Made by a program: the position numbers and the translations under genes. A model generated the notes under the pieces. It worked only from the letters and a program-made list of their open reading frames with translations, did no database searches and had not been told where the DNA came from. DNA of 64,000 nt, from NCBI GenBank assembly GCA_023229945.1, contig JALNYH010000003.1, positions 62,001 through 126,000 on the forward strand, in the 5' to 3' direction. This DNA is from Arcobacteraceae bacterium (GTDB lineage: Bacteria > Campylobacterota > Campylobacteria > Campylobacterales > Arcobacteraceae). This document shows positions 49,958 to 58,729 of this stretch, piece after piece (position 1 is the first letter of the stretch; each line of letters opens with the position of its first letter).

Positions 49958-52676
49958 TTTTTATCTCTTTTATTCTTTTTGCACTTTGAAGTCTATACAA
50001 ATATACAGTCAATGAAATCAATACTAATAACCCAAATCCTATCATTAAACCAGATGAATATGATTTGTACTCATCTTCACCTGGATAAAATGAGATAGGA
50101 TAAGTTAGGATGAATTTTTCTTTATTGAAATCTTTTGTTTGACTCTGTTTTTCAAATTCCATGGTAATTAATAAATTTTGCTTATGTCTTTTATCAAATT
50201 CTGTCCATTTTGGAAAGTAGTCTTTGATAATGTTAAATACTACAAACCCATCTTTATCTGTTGTAAGATTTTTTACCCATCCAGTATCAAGACTAACTTT
50301 AATTTTTGCATTACTTAAAGGTTCATGATCCAACAATGCTTTGAATTTTAGTTCTTCACCGCTATAGTTTTTATAAAAATAGCCATCTTCTTTATTACTT
50401 CTAAAACGCACCAAATCAATTCTTGGTTCTTTTGCAAAGAGTACTTCTTTATCAATATCTGAATACTTATCATTGTTGCCATGACTTCCATGTAGGTATT
50501 CCATCTTTGCTATTTTGTAATATAAGGTATCATGTTCTATTGCTTCATTTATTGCAAATAGTGTGTAGTAACCATTATTTGGTATTTCAAAAACAAAGGC
50601 ACTTGTTTTTTTATCTTTAGGTAAATTTCTGAACTCATTTTTTACATTATAATAAAAAGTTTTAGATTCAATTAATGCATCACTTTTATTAGTTAAATCA
50701 CCAAAAACTAACCATATTTTTTTGGTTGGAATTGCATTTGGATTACCACCGCCATGATTATGCATAGAGCTACCTGCTCGTTGATTGTTTGATTGGGTAG
50801 GATCTTCAAGAGTAAAGAATACAGATTCGTTTTCTTGAAGTATTTTCATTTCGCTTACACCAAAATCTTTTGATGTGGCTTGAAGTGCCGTGTCAAAATC
50901 TACTATTTCGCCACCATGTTGTTTTGCAAATTCTATTGCTTCTAATTTTTCTTTAAATGCATATTTACTTATAGCACTCATTGTAGCGGACTTATTGCTA
51001 CCAACAACATAATAAGCTTTTTTGGCATCTATGAATTTCAAGCTACTCACATCCACAACTTGTACATTTTCTAAAGGCAATTTATTGATAATCAAATCCT
51101 CATATAAGCAATGTATGGAACAATACTGTCTTATTTTACCATCTAGCGTAGCAGAATGATTTGTTTTATAAAATTGTGGTAGATTCATACCGCATACAAT
51201 ACCGCTTGTTTTATTTTTGCCATCTTGAAGAAGAGTTGCTTCTTTGAAAGAAACACTTTGAAACATGGGCTGAGTGCTTCCACCATGTGAATGAGTAGTA
51301 TGACCTTTATTGTTAGCGTTTACACCATATTTTGTAAAAACATATCCTCTATATGAGTTGATTCCTATAAAAAATAGAACAAGTAAAGAGGCAAAAATAT
51401 ATGCAACTATTTTTCTAAGCTTAGTGCTATCTACAAGCTTCAATCTAATGTATAAAAGGACTAAAGTCCAAATAATACCTACCCATTTTAGAAGACCTAG
51501 ATAATTTAGCCAAGAATCTCCTCTTTTTGCCAACGGAGCAACACTTGAACTAAAATTAAATACTTGAGCAAAGCCTTGTATAATAGTTTGATAATCTTTT
51601 ATAAAAAAAGTTTCAAGAGTATGCCCAAGTGAACCCAAAATAAATAAAGGTGCATACGCATATCCAAGTGTTACAAATATATCAGAATAATCTTTTCTTA
51701 GTACTTTGGCAGCTAAATAAAGTCCAGCAACAGCAAAAAAAGATGTCAATAAAATGGCATACATAAATGCAAACATTCCACCATATTCATCAAGACCTAA
51801 AAATGTAGCTGTTTGATTCCATATCATACTATTAGCAATTGCACTTCTGTCTAAACCATGAGCAAAAGTCATGGTAACTGGTATAGAAGCCAGAATAAGT
51901 ATATATACCCATATCTCAGTATTAATAGTTTTGAACTTATTAAATAGCTTTTGGGATGGCTTGATAAGCTTGAATTTTACCGCTTCACAGCTATTTGCAC
52001 ACTCCATACACAAAGTACAATCATCCATAGAGTTTTTCTTGGCAAATGTAAAAGGTTTCAAATCATAAGGACAGGCTTTTGCACACTCAAATGTTTTACA
52101 CTCTTTGCAAGTATCCGTATAAGTTTCTAGCTTGGTAAAAGAAAGTTTATCATAAGCTCTACACATACTCCCAATAGGGCATATATATTTACAATAACTC
52201 ATATCTTTGTATAAGTAATAAAATAAAAAAGCTAAAACAGTCATACCACCAAACATACCAGCCGTGGCAAGTGGTGATTTCCAAAATCCAGGAAATGTAT
52301 AATAAATTCCCCACCATCCAACTACAAGTAAAAATATCCCTATATATCTATTTTGTAGCCATTTAGGGATATTTCTTTTGAGTCCAAATTTCGTTATATA
52401 TTTACCAACAAATCCATGAGGACAAATCCCACAAAAAATACGCCCAAATGTGGGAAGAGTAGAAACCATAAATAAAGCCCAAAAAAGACCCCAAAAAACA
52501 GCTCCTGTAAAAATATTATTCTCTGTAGGATTTGAAAAACCGTAATATATTGCATATACAAACAGAACTAAAATAACAATTCTGACACTCAATATAAACT
52601 TAGGATTTTTAAATAAAAATCCTAAGATTGGTTTATTGAAAATATCATTATCGTCTCTTTTTATAAAATTGACCAT
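49947..52676 (-). CDS. Large membrane polyferredoxin fused to NosL-like and periplasmic beta domains
   Basis: 909 aa. Residues 1-240: membrane helices with two CxxxCP motifs (FCGICPHG, YICPIGSMC) and two ferredoxin sites (CKECKTFECAKACP, CTLCMECANSC). Residues 260-440: more helices. Residues 470-600: NosL-like domain with CGMNLPQF and YCSIHCLYEDL, likely to bind copper. Residues 640-880: a DUF4198-like beta domain, then a last membrane helix. NosR/NosL parts are normally separate proteins around nitrous oxide reductase, yet no nosZ is present here. Confidence 0.85.
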   Translation of the reverse strand: MVNFIKRDDNDIFNKPILGFLFKNPKFILSVRIVILVLFVYAIYYGFSNPTENNIFTGAVFWGLFWALFMVSTLPTFGRIFCGICPHGFVGKYITKFGLKRNIPKWLQNRYIGIFLLVVGWWGIYYTFPGFWKSPLATAGMFGGMTVLAFLFYYLYKDMSYCKYICPIGSMCRAYDKLSFTKLETYTDTCKECKTFECAKACPYDLKPFTFAKKNSMDDCTLCMECANSCEAVKFKLIKPSQKLFNKFKTINTEIWVYILILASIPVTMTFAHGLDRSAIANSMIWNQTATFLGLDEYGGMFAFMYAILLTSFFAVAGLYLAAKVLRKDYSDIFVTLGYAYAPLFILGSLGHTLETFFIKDYQTIIQGFAQVFNFSSSVAPLAKRGDSWLNYLGLLKWVGIIWTLVLLYIRLKLVDSTKLRKIVAYIFASLLVLFFIGINSYRGYVFTKYGVNANNKGHTTHSHGGSTQPMFQSVSFKEATLLQDGKNKTSGIVCGMNLPQFYKTNHSATLDGKIRQYCSIHCLYEDLIINKLPLENVQVVDVSSLKFIDAKKAYYVVGSNKSATMSAISKYAFKEKLEAIEFAKQHGGEIVDFDTALQATSKDFGVSEMKILQENESVFFTLEDPTQSNNQRAGSSMHNHGGGNPNAIPTKKIWLVFGDLTNKSDALIESKTFYYNVKNEFRNLPKDKKTSAFVFEIPNNGYYTLFAINEAIEHDTLYYKIAKMEYLHGSHGNNDKYSDIDKEVLFAKEPRIDLVRFRSNKEDGYFYKNYSGEELKFKALLDHEPLSNAKIKVSLDTGWVKNLTTDKDGFVVFNIIKDYFPKWTEFDKRHKQNLLITMEFEKQSQTKDFNKEKFILTYPISFYPGEDEYKSYSSGLMIGFGLLVLISLTVYLYRLQSAKRIKEIKNVE

Positions 52677-52695
52677 AATATATACCTTTTATCGA

Positions 52696-54885
52696 TTAAA
52701 ATTTAAGAGCTAAACCAGCAGTATACTTGCGACCTTCGTTTACAGTAATAGACAAATCTTCGGCATTAAATATTCCATCATCATTTCTATCTCCGCTTGA
52801 ACGAGCAGTATTGTAATAAAATTTATCAAATAGGTTATCTACTCTTGCAAACAATGTTAAATCATAACCATTCAATTTTGTTTTGTATGTGGTTAATAGA
52901 TTCAGTGTAGTAACATTATCTATTTTTATTACATTTAGGTCATCAGCATAATAATTTGATTTAGAATTAATCTCCGATGTAATTGTTAATTTCGGAGTTA
53001 TTTTATAATCTAACAAAATATTTAGAGTATGCTTTGGAGTTCTAGGTATATAGTTACCCGTTACATCAAAAAATGATAAATTTGTTGTATTGACATCACC
53101 ATCAAGGTCTATAGCTAGATTCTTATAATCTGTATATTTTGCTTTCAAAAATGTATAAGAAATATTGTAAGATAAGTCTTTTGTGATATTGTCGCTAAGT
53201 GCCAATTCAAAACCTTCATGTCTTGCTCCACCAATATTATCCCACATATCCGTAAAAGTACTTGTGCTACCACCATAATTACCAGAAGTTTTCATAATAA
53301 AGTTTTTTCTATCTAGTCTAAAAATAGATGCTTCATAGAAAAGTGTATTTATATAACCACGAGTTCCTATTTCGTAATTTCTTGATTGTTCTTCTTTTAA
53401 ATTAGGATTACTTTCAGTATTTCCCCATGCACTCACATCTCCTGCAAACATTTGATTTATAGTAGGCGCACGAAAACCTGTAGAATAATTGATAAATAAT
53501 GATTGATTATCATTTAAATCATAATTTGAACCAACTCTATAAGAGTACAGATTAAAATCTTTTTTTAAATTAAGATTGGTTAATAAATTTGTATAATCAA
53601 GTTTTAAAGTATCATATCTTAAGTTTAAAGTAGCACTTAGTTTATCATTTAATTGATGTTTGTATTCCCCATAAATTGCATATACATTTTCATCAGTTTT
53701 ATCTTGGCTTCTTATATCACCTTCATAATATGTAGGTGCAAAAGGGCTTGTACTTGTTTTATATGTAGTTTTATTTACGGTTTTATTTTTATATTCATTA
53801 TCTCGTAAATCCAAACCTAAAAGTGTTGCAAAACTTTCATTTGATGTTCTGTACTCTGTTTTTATACCAGTTTGGGTTTGTTTATAAAAATTACTGGTTG
53901 TGTAATCTTCATCTGTATATGTACCAGGTAAGCCTGTCGCACCTCTTGTTTGAGGTGATGACCAAAAAGAAGTATCATCTGTATATACATAGCCATTAAC
54001 TAACAAATTTGAATTGTTTTCAAAATCTTTTGAATATGTAGCAAAAGCTTTTAATAAATCTACATCATACATTCTGGTATAGTCTCTACTATCCATATCT
54101 CCATCAAATATACTTTGAGGGTTGTTTTTAGCTGCAGTTTCTCCACCTACAGTTCCATGAGAATCTTTTTTTCTTTGTGAATATTCTGTACCAAAACTTA
54201 TATCTGATGAATCATCTATATAGTATTGAATTTTACCATTAAAATATTTTGCACTATACGATGAATCTTCGTAGTATCCATCAGCCTTTCTTTCACTTCC
54301 TTGTACATGAAAGCTAAGTTTATCATTGGCATATCCAGTTCTTGCAAGAAGTTTTTGATATCCAAAGCTTCCTCTTTCTATAGTAGCAAAGTTATGTGCA
54401 TATTTTGCACCTCTTTTAGTAGTAATTATAACTGCTCCACTTAATGCATCATCTCCAAAAAGATAACTTGCTCCACCTTTAATGACTTTGATAGATTCAA
54501 TATTGTCTAAATCTATATTAACAGCTCCCGTTCTTTCAAAAACAGGAACACCATCTATTACGACAGCAACACCTGGTTTTTCACCCATATACATTTGGTT
54601 TTCTACACCTCTAATGTGTATTTTCAAAGAATCTCCACTTTTTACTTCTGATGTAATACCAGGAATTTGTTGTAATATTTGCTGAATATTTTCAACATGA
54701 GACTCATCAATCTTTTCACCAGATACATTTGCCACACTTGAAACTTCAGTCTTTTTTTCCATAAACTTATCGTCAATTGTTGATGATTCAACAGTAATAA
54801 GTCCTAAATTCTCAGTCGCACTCGCATAACTTACCGTTGTTGCCAATAAAAAACATAGCAATGTTTTATTCTTTGATATCCTCAT
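52696..54885 (-). CDS. TonB-dependent outer-membrane receptor
   Basis: 729 aa. Signal peptide (residues 1-23), TonB box-like LGLITVESS, plug domain with IQQILQQIPGI and VVIDGVPVF, then a beta-barrel ending in the usual aromatic (GLALKF). A DxNxDG loop near the C-terminus (DRNDDGIFNAED) fits a calcium-binding EF-hand-like loop. The ligand cannot be named. The gene begins the polyferredoxin operon and has the tandem TTAACAY box in its promoter. Confidence 0.94.
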   Translation of the reverse strand: MRISKNKTLLCFLLATTVSYASATENLGLITVESSTIDDKFMEKKTEVSSVANVSGEKIDESHVENIQQILQQIPGITSEVKSGDSLKIHIRGVENQMYMGEKPGVAVVIDGVPVFERTGAVNIDLDNIESIKVIKGGASYLFGDDALSGAVIITTKRGAKYAHNFATIERGSFGYQKLLARTGYANDKLSFHVQGSERKADGYYEDSSYSAKYFNGKIQYYIDDSSDISFGTEYSQRKKDSHGTVGGETAAKNNPQSIFDGDMDSRDYTRMYDVDLLKAFATYSKDFENNSNLLVNGYVYTDDTSFWSSPQTRGATGLPGTYTDEDYTTSNFYKQTQTGIKTEYRTSNESFATLLGLDLRDNEYKNKTVNKTTYKTSTSPFAPTYYEGDIRSQDKTDENVYAIYGEYKHQLNDKLSATLNLRYDTLKLDYTNLLTNLNLKKDFNLYSYRVGSNYDLNDNQSLFINYSTGFRAPTINQMFAGDVSAWGNTESNPNLKEEQSRNYEIGTRGYINTLFYEASIFRLDRKNFIMKTSGNYGGSTSTFTDMWDNIGGARHEGFELALSDNITKDLSYNISYTFLKAKYTDYKNLAIDLDGDVNTTNLSFFDVTGNYIPRTPKHTLNILLDYKITPKLTITSEINSKSNYYADDLNVIKIDNVTTLNLLTTYKTKLNGYDLTLFARVDNLFDKFYYNTARSSGDRNDDGIFNAEDLSITVNEGRKYTAGLALKF

Positions 54886-54915
54886 TAATCTTCCCTTTTG
54901 TATAAAATTTGTGAA

Positions 54916-54949
54916 ATCATACCAAAGGTGTGTTAATTTAGTGTTAATT
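54916..54949 (-). promoter_or_regulatory. Tandem TTAACAC box and extended -10 upstream of the TonB receptor
   Basis: On the minus strand: TTAACAC-TAAA-TTAACAC, eight bases, TATGAT (extended by TGG). 29 of 34 bases equal the exbB site at 46224-46257. The receptor ATG is 31 bases downstream with AAAAGGGA between. Confidence 0.7.
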
Positions 54950-55049
54950 ATAAAAAAATGTGATTAATGAAATCAAATAATAAACATTTAAGGTATAATC
55001 CATAGATATTCTATTTATTAATCAACTAATTACACTCTAATTAAAAAAA

Positions 55050-55068
55050 TTGTATAATAAATATACAA
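55050..55068. promoter_or_regulatory. Dyad TTGTATA-N5-TATACAA, candidate operator
   Basis: Perfect 7-bp inverted repeat in the divergent region between the TonB receptor and the NifA-like regulator. It lies about 30 bp upstream of the regulator's -10. Confidence 0.4.
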
Positions 55069-55099
55069 AAAAAATTATACTTTCCCAGTTTTTGTAATG

Positions 55100-55105
55100 T
55101 ATAAT
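55100..55105 (+). promoter_or_regulatory. -10 element (TATAAT) for the NifA-like regulator
   Basis: TATAAT about 40 bases before the TTG start at 55146; the AAAAAGGGGA ribosome site lies between. Confidence 0.5.
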
Positions 55106-55145
55106 TGAGTTTATTTTGCTAGCAATAAACAAAAAGGGGATATTT

Positions 55146-56666
55146 TTGATTGATCTTGATATAAAGGATGACAATATAGAAACATCAAAAGAGTTTTTTG
55201 TATTTTATGAAGTAGCATTGAGACTGCTTGATTTAAATAACTATCAAGATTCCATATCTAAATCATTAAGAATTTTAAAAGAAAATTTGAAATTTAAAAG
55301 ATGTGAAATATATATTCCTGATGATGATGAGTTGAAACTTTTTGCATCATCCGATCAAGATAACGAAGCCCAATCCAAAGAATTTAGAGAAGCTAGAACA
55401 TTGGCACAAAAAAGTCAAGAAAGAATAGTAGTTGACAACAACTACAACGATATAGTTTTTTTCGATAAATCAAAGAATATAGACTTATCAAATGTAGTCT
55501 ATATATCAATACCTCTTATACATAAAGGGGAAGTTATTGGTGTTTTTGCAATATCTTTATATGATTTGACAACAGAAAATATAAATCAAAAAATAACCTT
55601 TTTGGAATATGTGACTACATTATATCGGTATGCTATATTTTCAAATTTTGAAAAAGACTATAAAGTGGGTAAATTCCAAGAGTTAAAGCAATATTACGAA
55701 AAAGAATTTGATTTAAGTTATTATGATATGCAAAGCTGTACTTTCGTAAGTGAAGCTATGAAAAATCTTAAAAATAATGTTATTAAAATAGCCCCAAATG
55801 ATATAAGAGTACTCATAAAAGGTGAAATAGGCACAGAACAACTATCAATTGCTACAATGATTCATAAGCTAAGCCATAGACAAAATAAACCATTTGTTAT
55901 ATTGAAAACTGATTTACTCAGTCAAAATGATTTTGAAGCAGAATTATTTGGAAATAAAAAACAAATAAACAAAATGCACAAAGAATCAAAAATGGGTAAA
56001 CTTGAGCTTGCTGATGGTGGGAGTTTGATTATTGAAAATATTGATAAATTACCTTTAAATATCCAAAAAAGACTAGTAGATATTCTAAAAACTAATGAAT
56101 ATAAAAGCTCATATTTCGTATCCTCCAAATATAATGTAAGAATTATTGCAACAACATCTAAAGATTTAGAAACTTTAGTTAATGAAGGGAAATTTTATGG
56201 TGAACTTTATACTATTTTAAATCTTGTTACTATAGAAATCCCCCCATTAAGAGCTAGAGATGAAGACATATTATATTTTATAAACACGATTTTAGACAAA
56301 TTTAATATAATTTATTCCAAAAATATAAGTTTTGATAATGATGCACTAAATACTTTGAAACTTTATCCATACAAAGGCAATTTAAAAGAGCTTGAGTGTG
56401 GTATGGAAAAAATTGTTTATTTAGCACAAAAAGATATTGTTACAAAAAATGATGTTTTACTCATTACTGGTATGGTTGGGGATGAAAATCAACAAAAAGA
56501 ATACAATAGTATTCTGATTTCAAATAAAACCTTAGATGAGTTGGAAAAAGAAGCTATATTGAATGCTCTAGTTACAACAAACTATAACCAAACCGAATCT
56601 GCAAAAAAACTGGGAATTACTCTTAGGCAGATAGGATATAAAATCAAGAAATATAATCTTATCTAA
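55146..56666 (+). CDS. NifA-like regulator: GAF, degenerate AAA+, Fis-type HTH
   Basis: 506 aa from TTG 55146 (GGGGA five bases upstream). GAF domain at about residues 20-170. The AAA+ domain follows but its motifs have decayed: the Walker A position reads GEIGTEQLS, the GAFTGA loop is absent (ELFGNKKQINKMHKESK), and Walker B reads GGSLIIENID. The C-terminal helix-turn-helix is intact (NYNQTESAKKLGITLRQIGY) and resembles NifA. It probably binds DNA without activating sigma-54, as a repressor or sigma-70 co-regulator. It is divergent from the TonB/polyferredoxin operon. Confidence 0.85.
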   Translation: MIDLDIKDDNIETSKEFFVFYEVALRLLDLNNYQDSISKSLRILKENLKFKRCEIYIPDDDELKLFASSDQDNEAQSKEFREARTLAQKSQERIVVDNNYNDIVFFDKSKNIDLSNVVYISIPLIHKGEVIGVFAISLYDLTTENINQKITFLEYVTTLYRYAIFSNFEKDYKVGKFQELKQYYEKEFDLSYYDMQSCTFVSEAMKNLKNNVIKIAPNDIRVLIKGEIGTEQLSIATMIHKLSHRQNKPFVILKTDLLSQNDFEAELFGNKKQINKMHKESKMGKLELADGGSLIIENIDKLPLNIQKRLVDILKTNEYKSSYFVSSKYNVRIIATTSKDLETLVNEGKFYGELYTILNLVTIEIPPLRARDEDILYFINTILDKFNIIYSKNISFDNDALNTLKLYPYKGNLKELECGMEKIVYLAQKDIVTKNDVLLITGMVGDENQQKEYNSILISNKTLDELEKEAILNALVTTNYNQTESAKKLGITLRQIGYKIKKYNLI

Positions 56667-56715
56667 GCACATATTAACGACTTTTTTGAGATAATCAAAA
56701 TAAAAAAGAGTTACT

Positions 56716-57921
56716 ATGTCTAAAATATCCTACGAAGAAGCCTTAAATAAATTACAAAACCTAAATATTACTACAAGAACAAAAAAAGTCTTTATTATTG
56801 ATAGTCTCGGTGAAATATTAGCTCAAGATATCAAAGCCCAAACAAATTCTCCAGCATACCCAACAGCTGCTATGGATGGATATGCTATCAATATATCGTC
56901 AAACCCATCAAATAAAGAATTCAAAATAGTTGATTATTCGCCAGCTGGAAGTGTAGTGGATACACAAGTAAATGATAATGTTTGTATTAAAACCTTTACA
57001 GGTTCACTGATGCCAAAAGGAAGTGACACATTAGTACCCATTGAAAATATAAAACTACTAGAAAATAATACTATTTCAATCACGCAAGAAGTTCCTTGTG
57101 GTTTTGCGGTGATGAGAGTAGGGGAGAATTACGAAAAAAACGAAATACTAATTCCAAAAGGGAGCAAAATAGATTTTGCCCAAATAGGCGTAATGGCTAG
57201 CCTCAATATAGTTTTTGTTGAAGTGTATGATTCACCAGTTATTGGTATTTGTTCTACAGGAAGTGAAATATTGGATATTGGGGAAGAGTCTACAAATGTA
57301 TCACAAATTAGAAGCTCAAATCATTTGACAATTCAAGCAATAGCACACAAATATGGCTGTAATACAAAACTCTTAGGACTTATCAAAGATGATAAAACTT
57401 CCATATTAAATGCTATTTCAAATGGACTTAATTGTTGTGATATAGTTGTTACAACAGGTGGAGTGAGCGTAGGGGATTATGATTTTGTAAAAGATATTGT
57501 AATTGACCAACTTGGAGCTGAAGTTGTTTTCCAAGGCGTTGAAATAAAGCCTGGTCAGCATATTATAGTGGCACAACTTGGTAATAAGTTTATATGTGCA
57601 TTGCCTGGTTTTGCTTATAGTAGCACAGTTACATTTTTACTTTTTTGTTTGCCTGTTATTTTTAAATATAGAGGTAATTATGAAAAACTAAATATTATAA
57701 ATGCTATTGCTTCCAATCAATTTAATAATCCTACATCAAAAACTGTATTTACGGCTTCAAATATATCATATCAAGATGGTAGTTATTACGTAGATACAAG
57801 AAATAAAAAAATAGGAACCAGTGCTATTTTGACAAATCTTTTAGGTAATAGTGTACTTGCTATTTCAGAGCCTAAGTCATTTATTGATAGCAATCAGTCA
57901 ATAAAAACTATTATTTTATAG
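56716..57921 (+). CDS. moeA: Molybdopterin molybdenumtransferase
   Basis: 401 aa. Inserts molybdate into adenylylated molybdopterin. Family blocks: NSPAYPTAAMDGYAI, FTGSLMPKGSDTLVPIE, STGSEI and TGGVSVGDYDFVKD. The C-terminal domain IV is present. It lies 49 bp after the NifA-like gene, so they may be co-transcribed. Molybdenum enzymes were not seen in this window. Confidence 0.95.
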   Translation: MSKISYEEALNKLQNLNITTRTKKVFIIDSLGEILAQDIKAQTNSPAYPTAAMDGYAINISSNPSNKEFKIVDYSPAGSVVDTQVNDNVCIKTFTGSLMPKGSDTLVPIENIKLLENNTISITQEVPCGFAVMRVGENYEKNEILIPKGSKIDFAQIGVMASLNIVFVEVYDSPVIGICSTGSEILDIGEESTNVSQIRSSNHLTIQAIAHKYGCNTKLLGLIKDDKTSILNAISNGLNCCDIVVTTGGVSVGDYDFVKDIVIDQLGAEVVFQGVEIKPGQHIIVAQLGNKFICALPGFAYSSTVTFLLFCLPVIFKYRGNYEKLNIINAIASNQFNNPTSKTVFTASNISYQDGSYYVDTRNKKIGTSAILTNLLGNSVLAISEPKSFIDSNQSIKTIIL

Positions 57922-58186
57922 GATTTGTATTTGTGTCTTTAAAAAACTCTTTTATATCACATTCTAAAACATAAGCTAGTTTATAAAGATGAGTAAGATT
58001 AAAATGTTGCTTCTTGTGATAAACTTCAGCTTGAGATACAAGTCCTACAGATTTATGCCCTAATAGTTGAGATAATCTCAATTGAGAGTAACCCTTTGTT
58101 TCTCTCATGTGTTTAACATTTTTACCTACTTGTTTGTGAAAAATATCGATAAGCTGTAAATCAATCTCATCCGCAAATTTACTCAT
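57911..58186 (-). CDS. XRE-family HTH regulator
   Basis: 91 aa. One helix-turn-helix at residues 16-70 (MRETKGYSQLRLSQLLGHKS, then GLVSQAEVY). It overlaps the moeA end by 11 bases, converging. The upstream region shared with the next gene has CTAAT/ATTAG (58210-58226), a possible operator. The target is unknown. Confidence 0.88.
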   Translation of the reverse strand: MSKFADEIDLQLIDIFHKQVGKNVKHMRETKGYSQLRLSQLLGHKSVGLVSQAEVYHKKQHFNLTHLYKLAYVLECDIKEFFKDTNTNPIK

Positions 58187-58315
58187 AACACCTCTTTACC
58201 TGAAATAGTCTAATTCGTAATATTAGTTTAATTTTATGTTAAGTATATTATGATAAAATTACTTTCGCAACTAGTTATTACTATGTGAAGATGAAAAAAA
58301 TATAAGCGAATAAAT

Positions 58316-58729
58316 TTGAAATTACTTATCATAGATGAATATCTATCCTTAGGTCAAGCCATTAAAGATTATATGGCTAAAGCTTATGAGAAGATTGATA
58401 TAACTTTTATCACAAAAATTTCTAATATTAAAGATGAATTACACTCAAATATTGTATATGATATTGTTATAGTAAATTTTGGAAATTTTAATAATGTAAA
58501 ACTACTCAATGAACTTTTATTGTATAATCAAAAACAAAGAATAGTTATAATCAGTGGTGATACAAAATGTACAGATAGGCTTGGATGTAACCATTGCTTG
58601 ATGAATCACAATAAAATTAGATTAATTCCACCATTTAAAGACTATGATATAGTTGATAAGATTTTAGATTTAGATAATAAACAATGCCCACATTATGGGC
58701 ATTGTGAAAAATATATCTTTAGACTATGA
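58316..58729 (+). CDS. Pseudo-receiver protein with a five-cysteine cluster
   Basis: 137 aa, TTG start. The fold follows response-regulator receivers (LLIIDEYL at residues 3-10, DIVIVNFGNF at 49-58, RIVIISGD at 75-82). The phospho-acceptor Asp is replaced by Asn54, and the conserved Lys before PF is Pro (LIPPFKDY). Five cysteines (85, 91, 94, 124, 130) form Cx5CxxC and Cx5C groups that could bind an iron-sulfur cluster or zinc. No output domain. It may sense redox state or metal for its neighbours. The 3' end overlaps ftsZ by six bases. Confidence 0.6.
   Translation: MKLLIIDEYLSLGQAIKDYMAKAYEKIDITFITKISNIKDELHSNIVYDIVIVNFGNFNNVKLLNELLLYNQKQRIVIISGDTKCTDRLGCNHCLMNHNKIRLIPPFKDYDIVDKILDLDNKQCPHYGHCEKYIFRL

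Noticed and set aside
49947..52676. Nitrous oxide reductase (nos) operon
   Set aside because: NosR- and NosL-like parts are present but nosZ, nosD, nosF and nosY are absent.
55146..56716. Start of a nitrogen-fixation cluster
   Set aside because: A NifA-like regulator and moeA are present, but no nifHDK, nifB or other nif genes are seen and the regulator's ATPase motifs are degraded.
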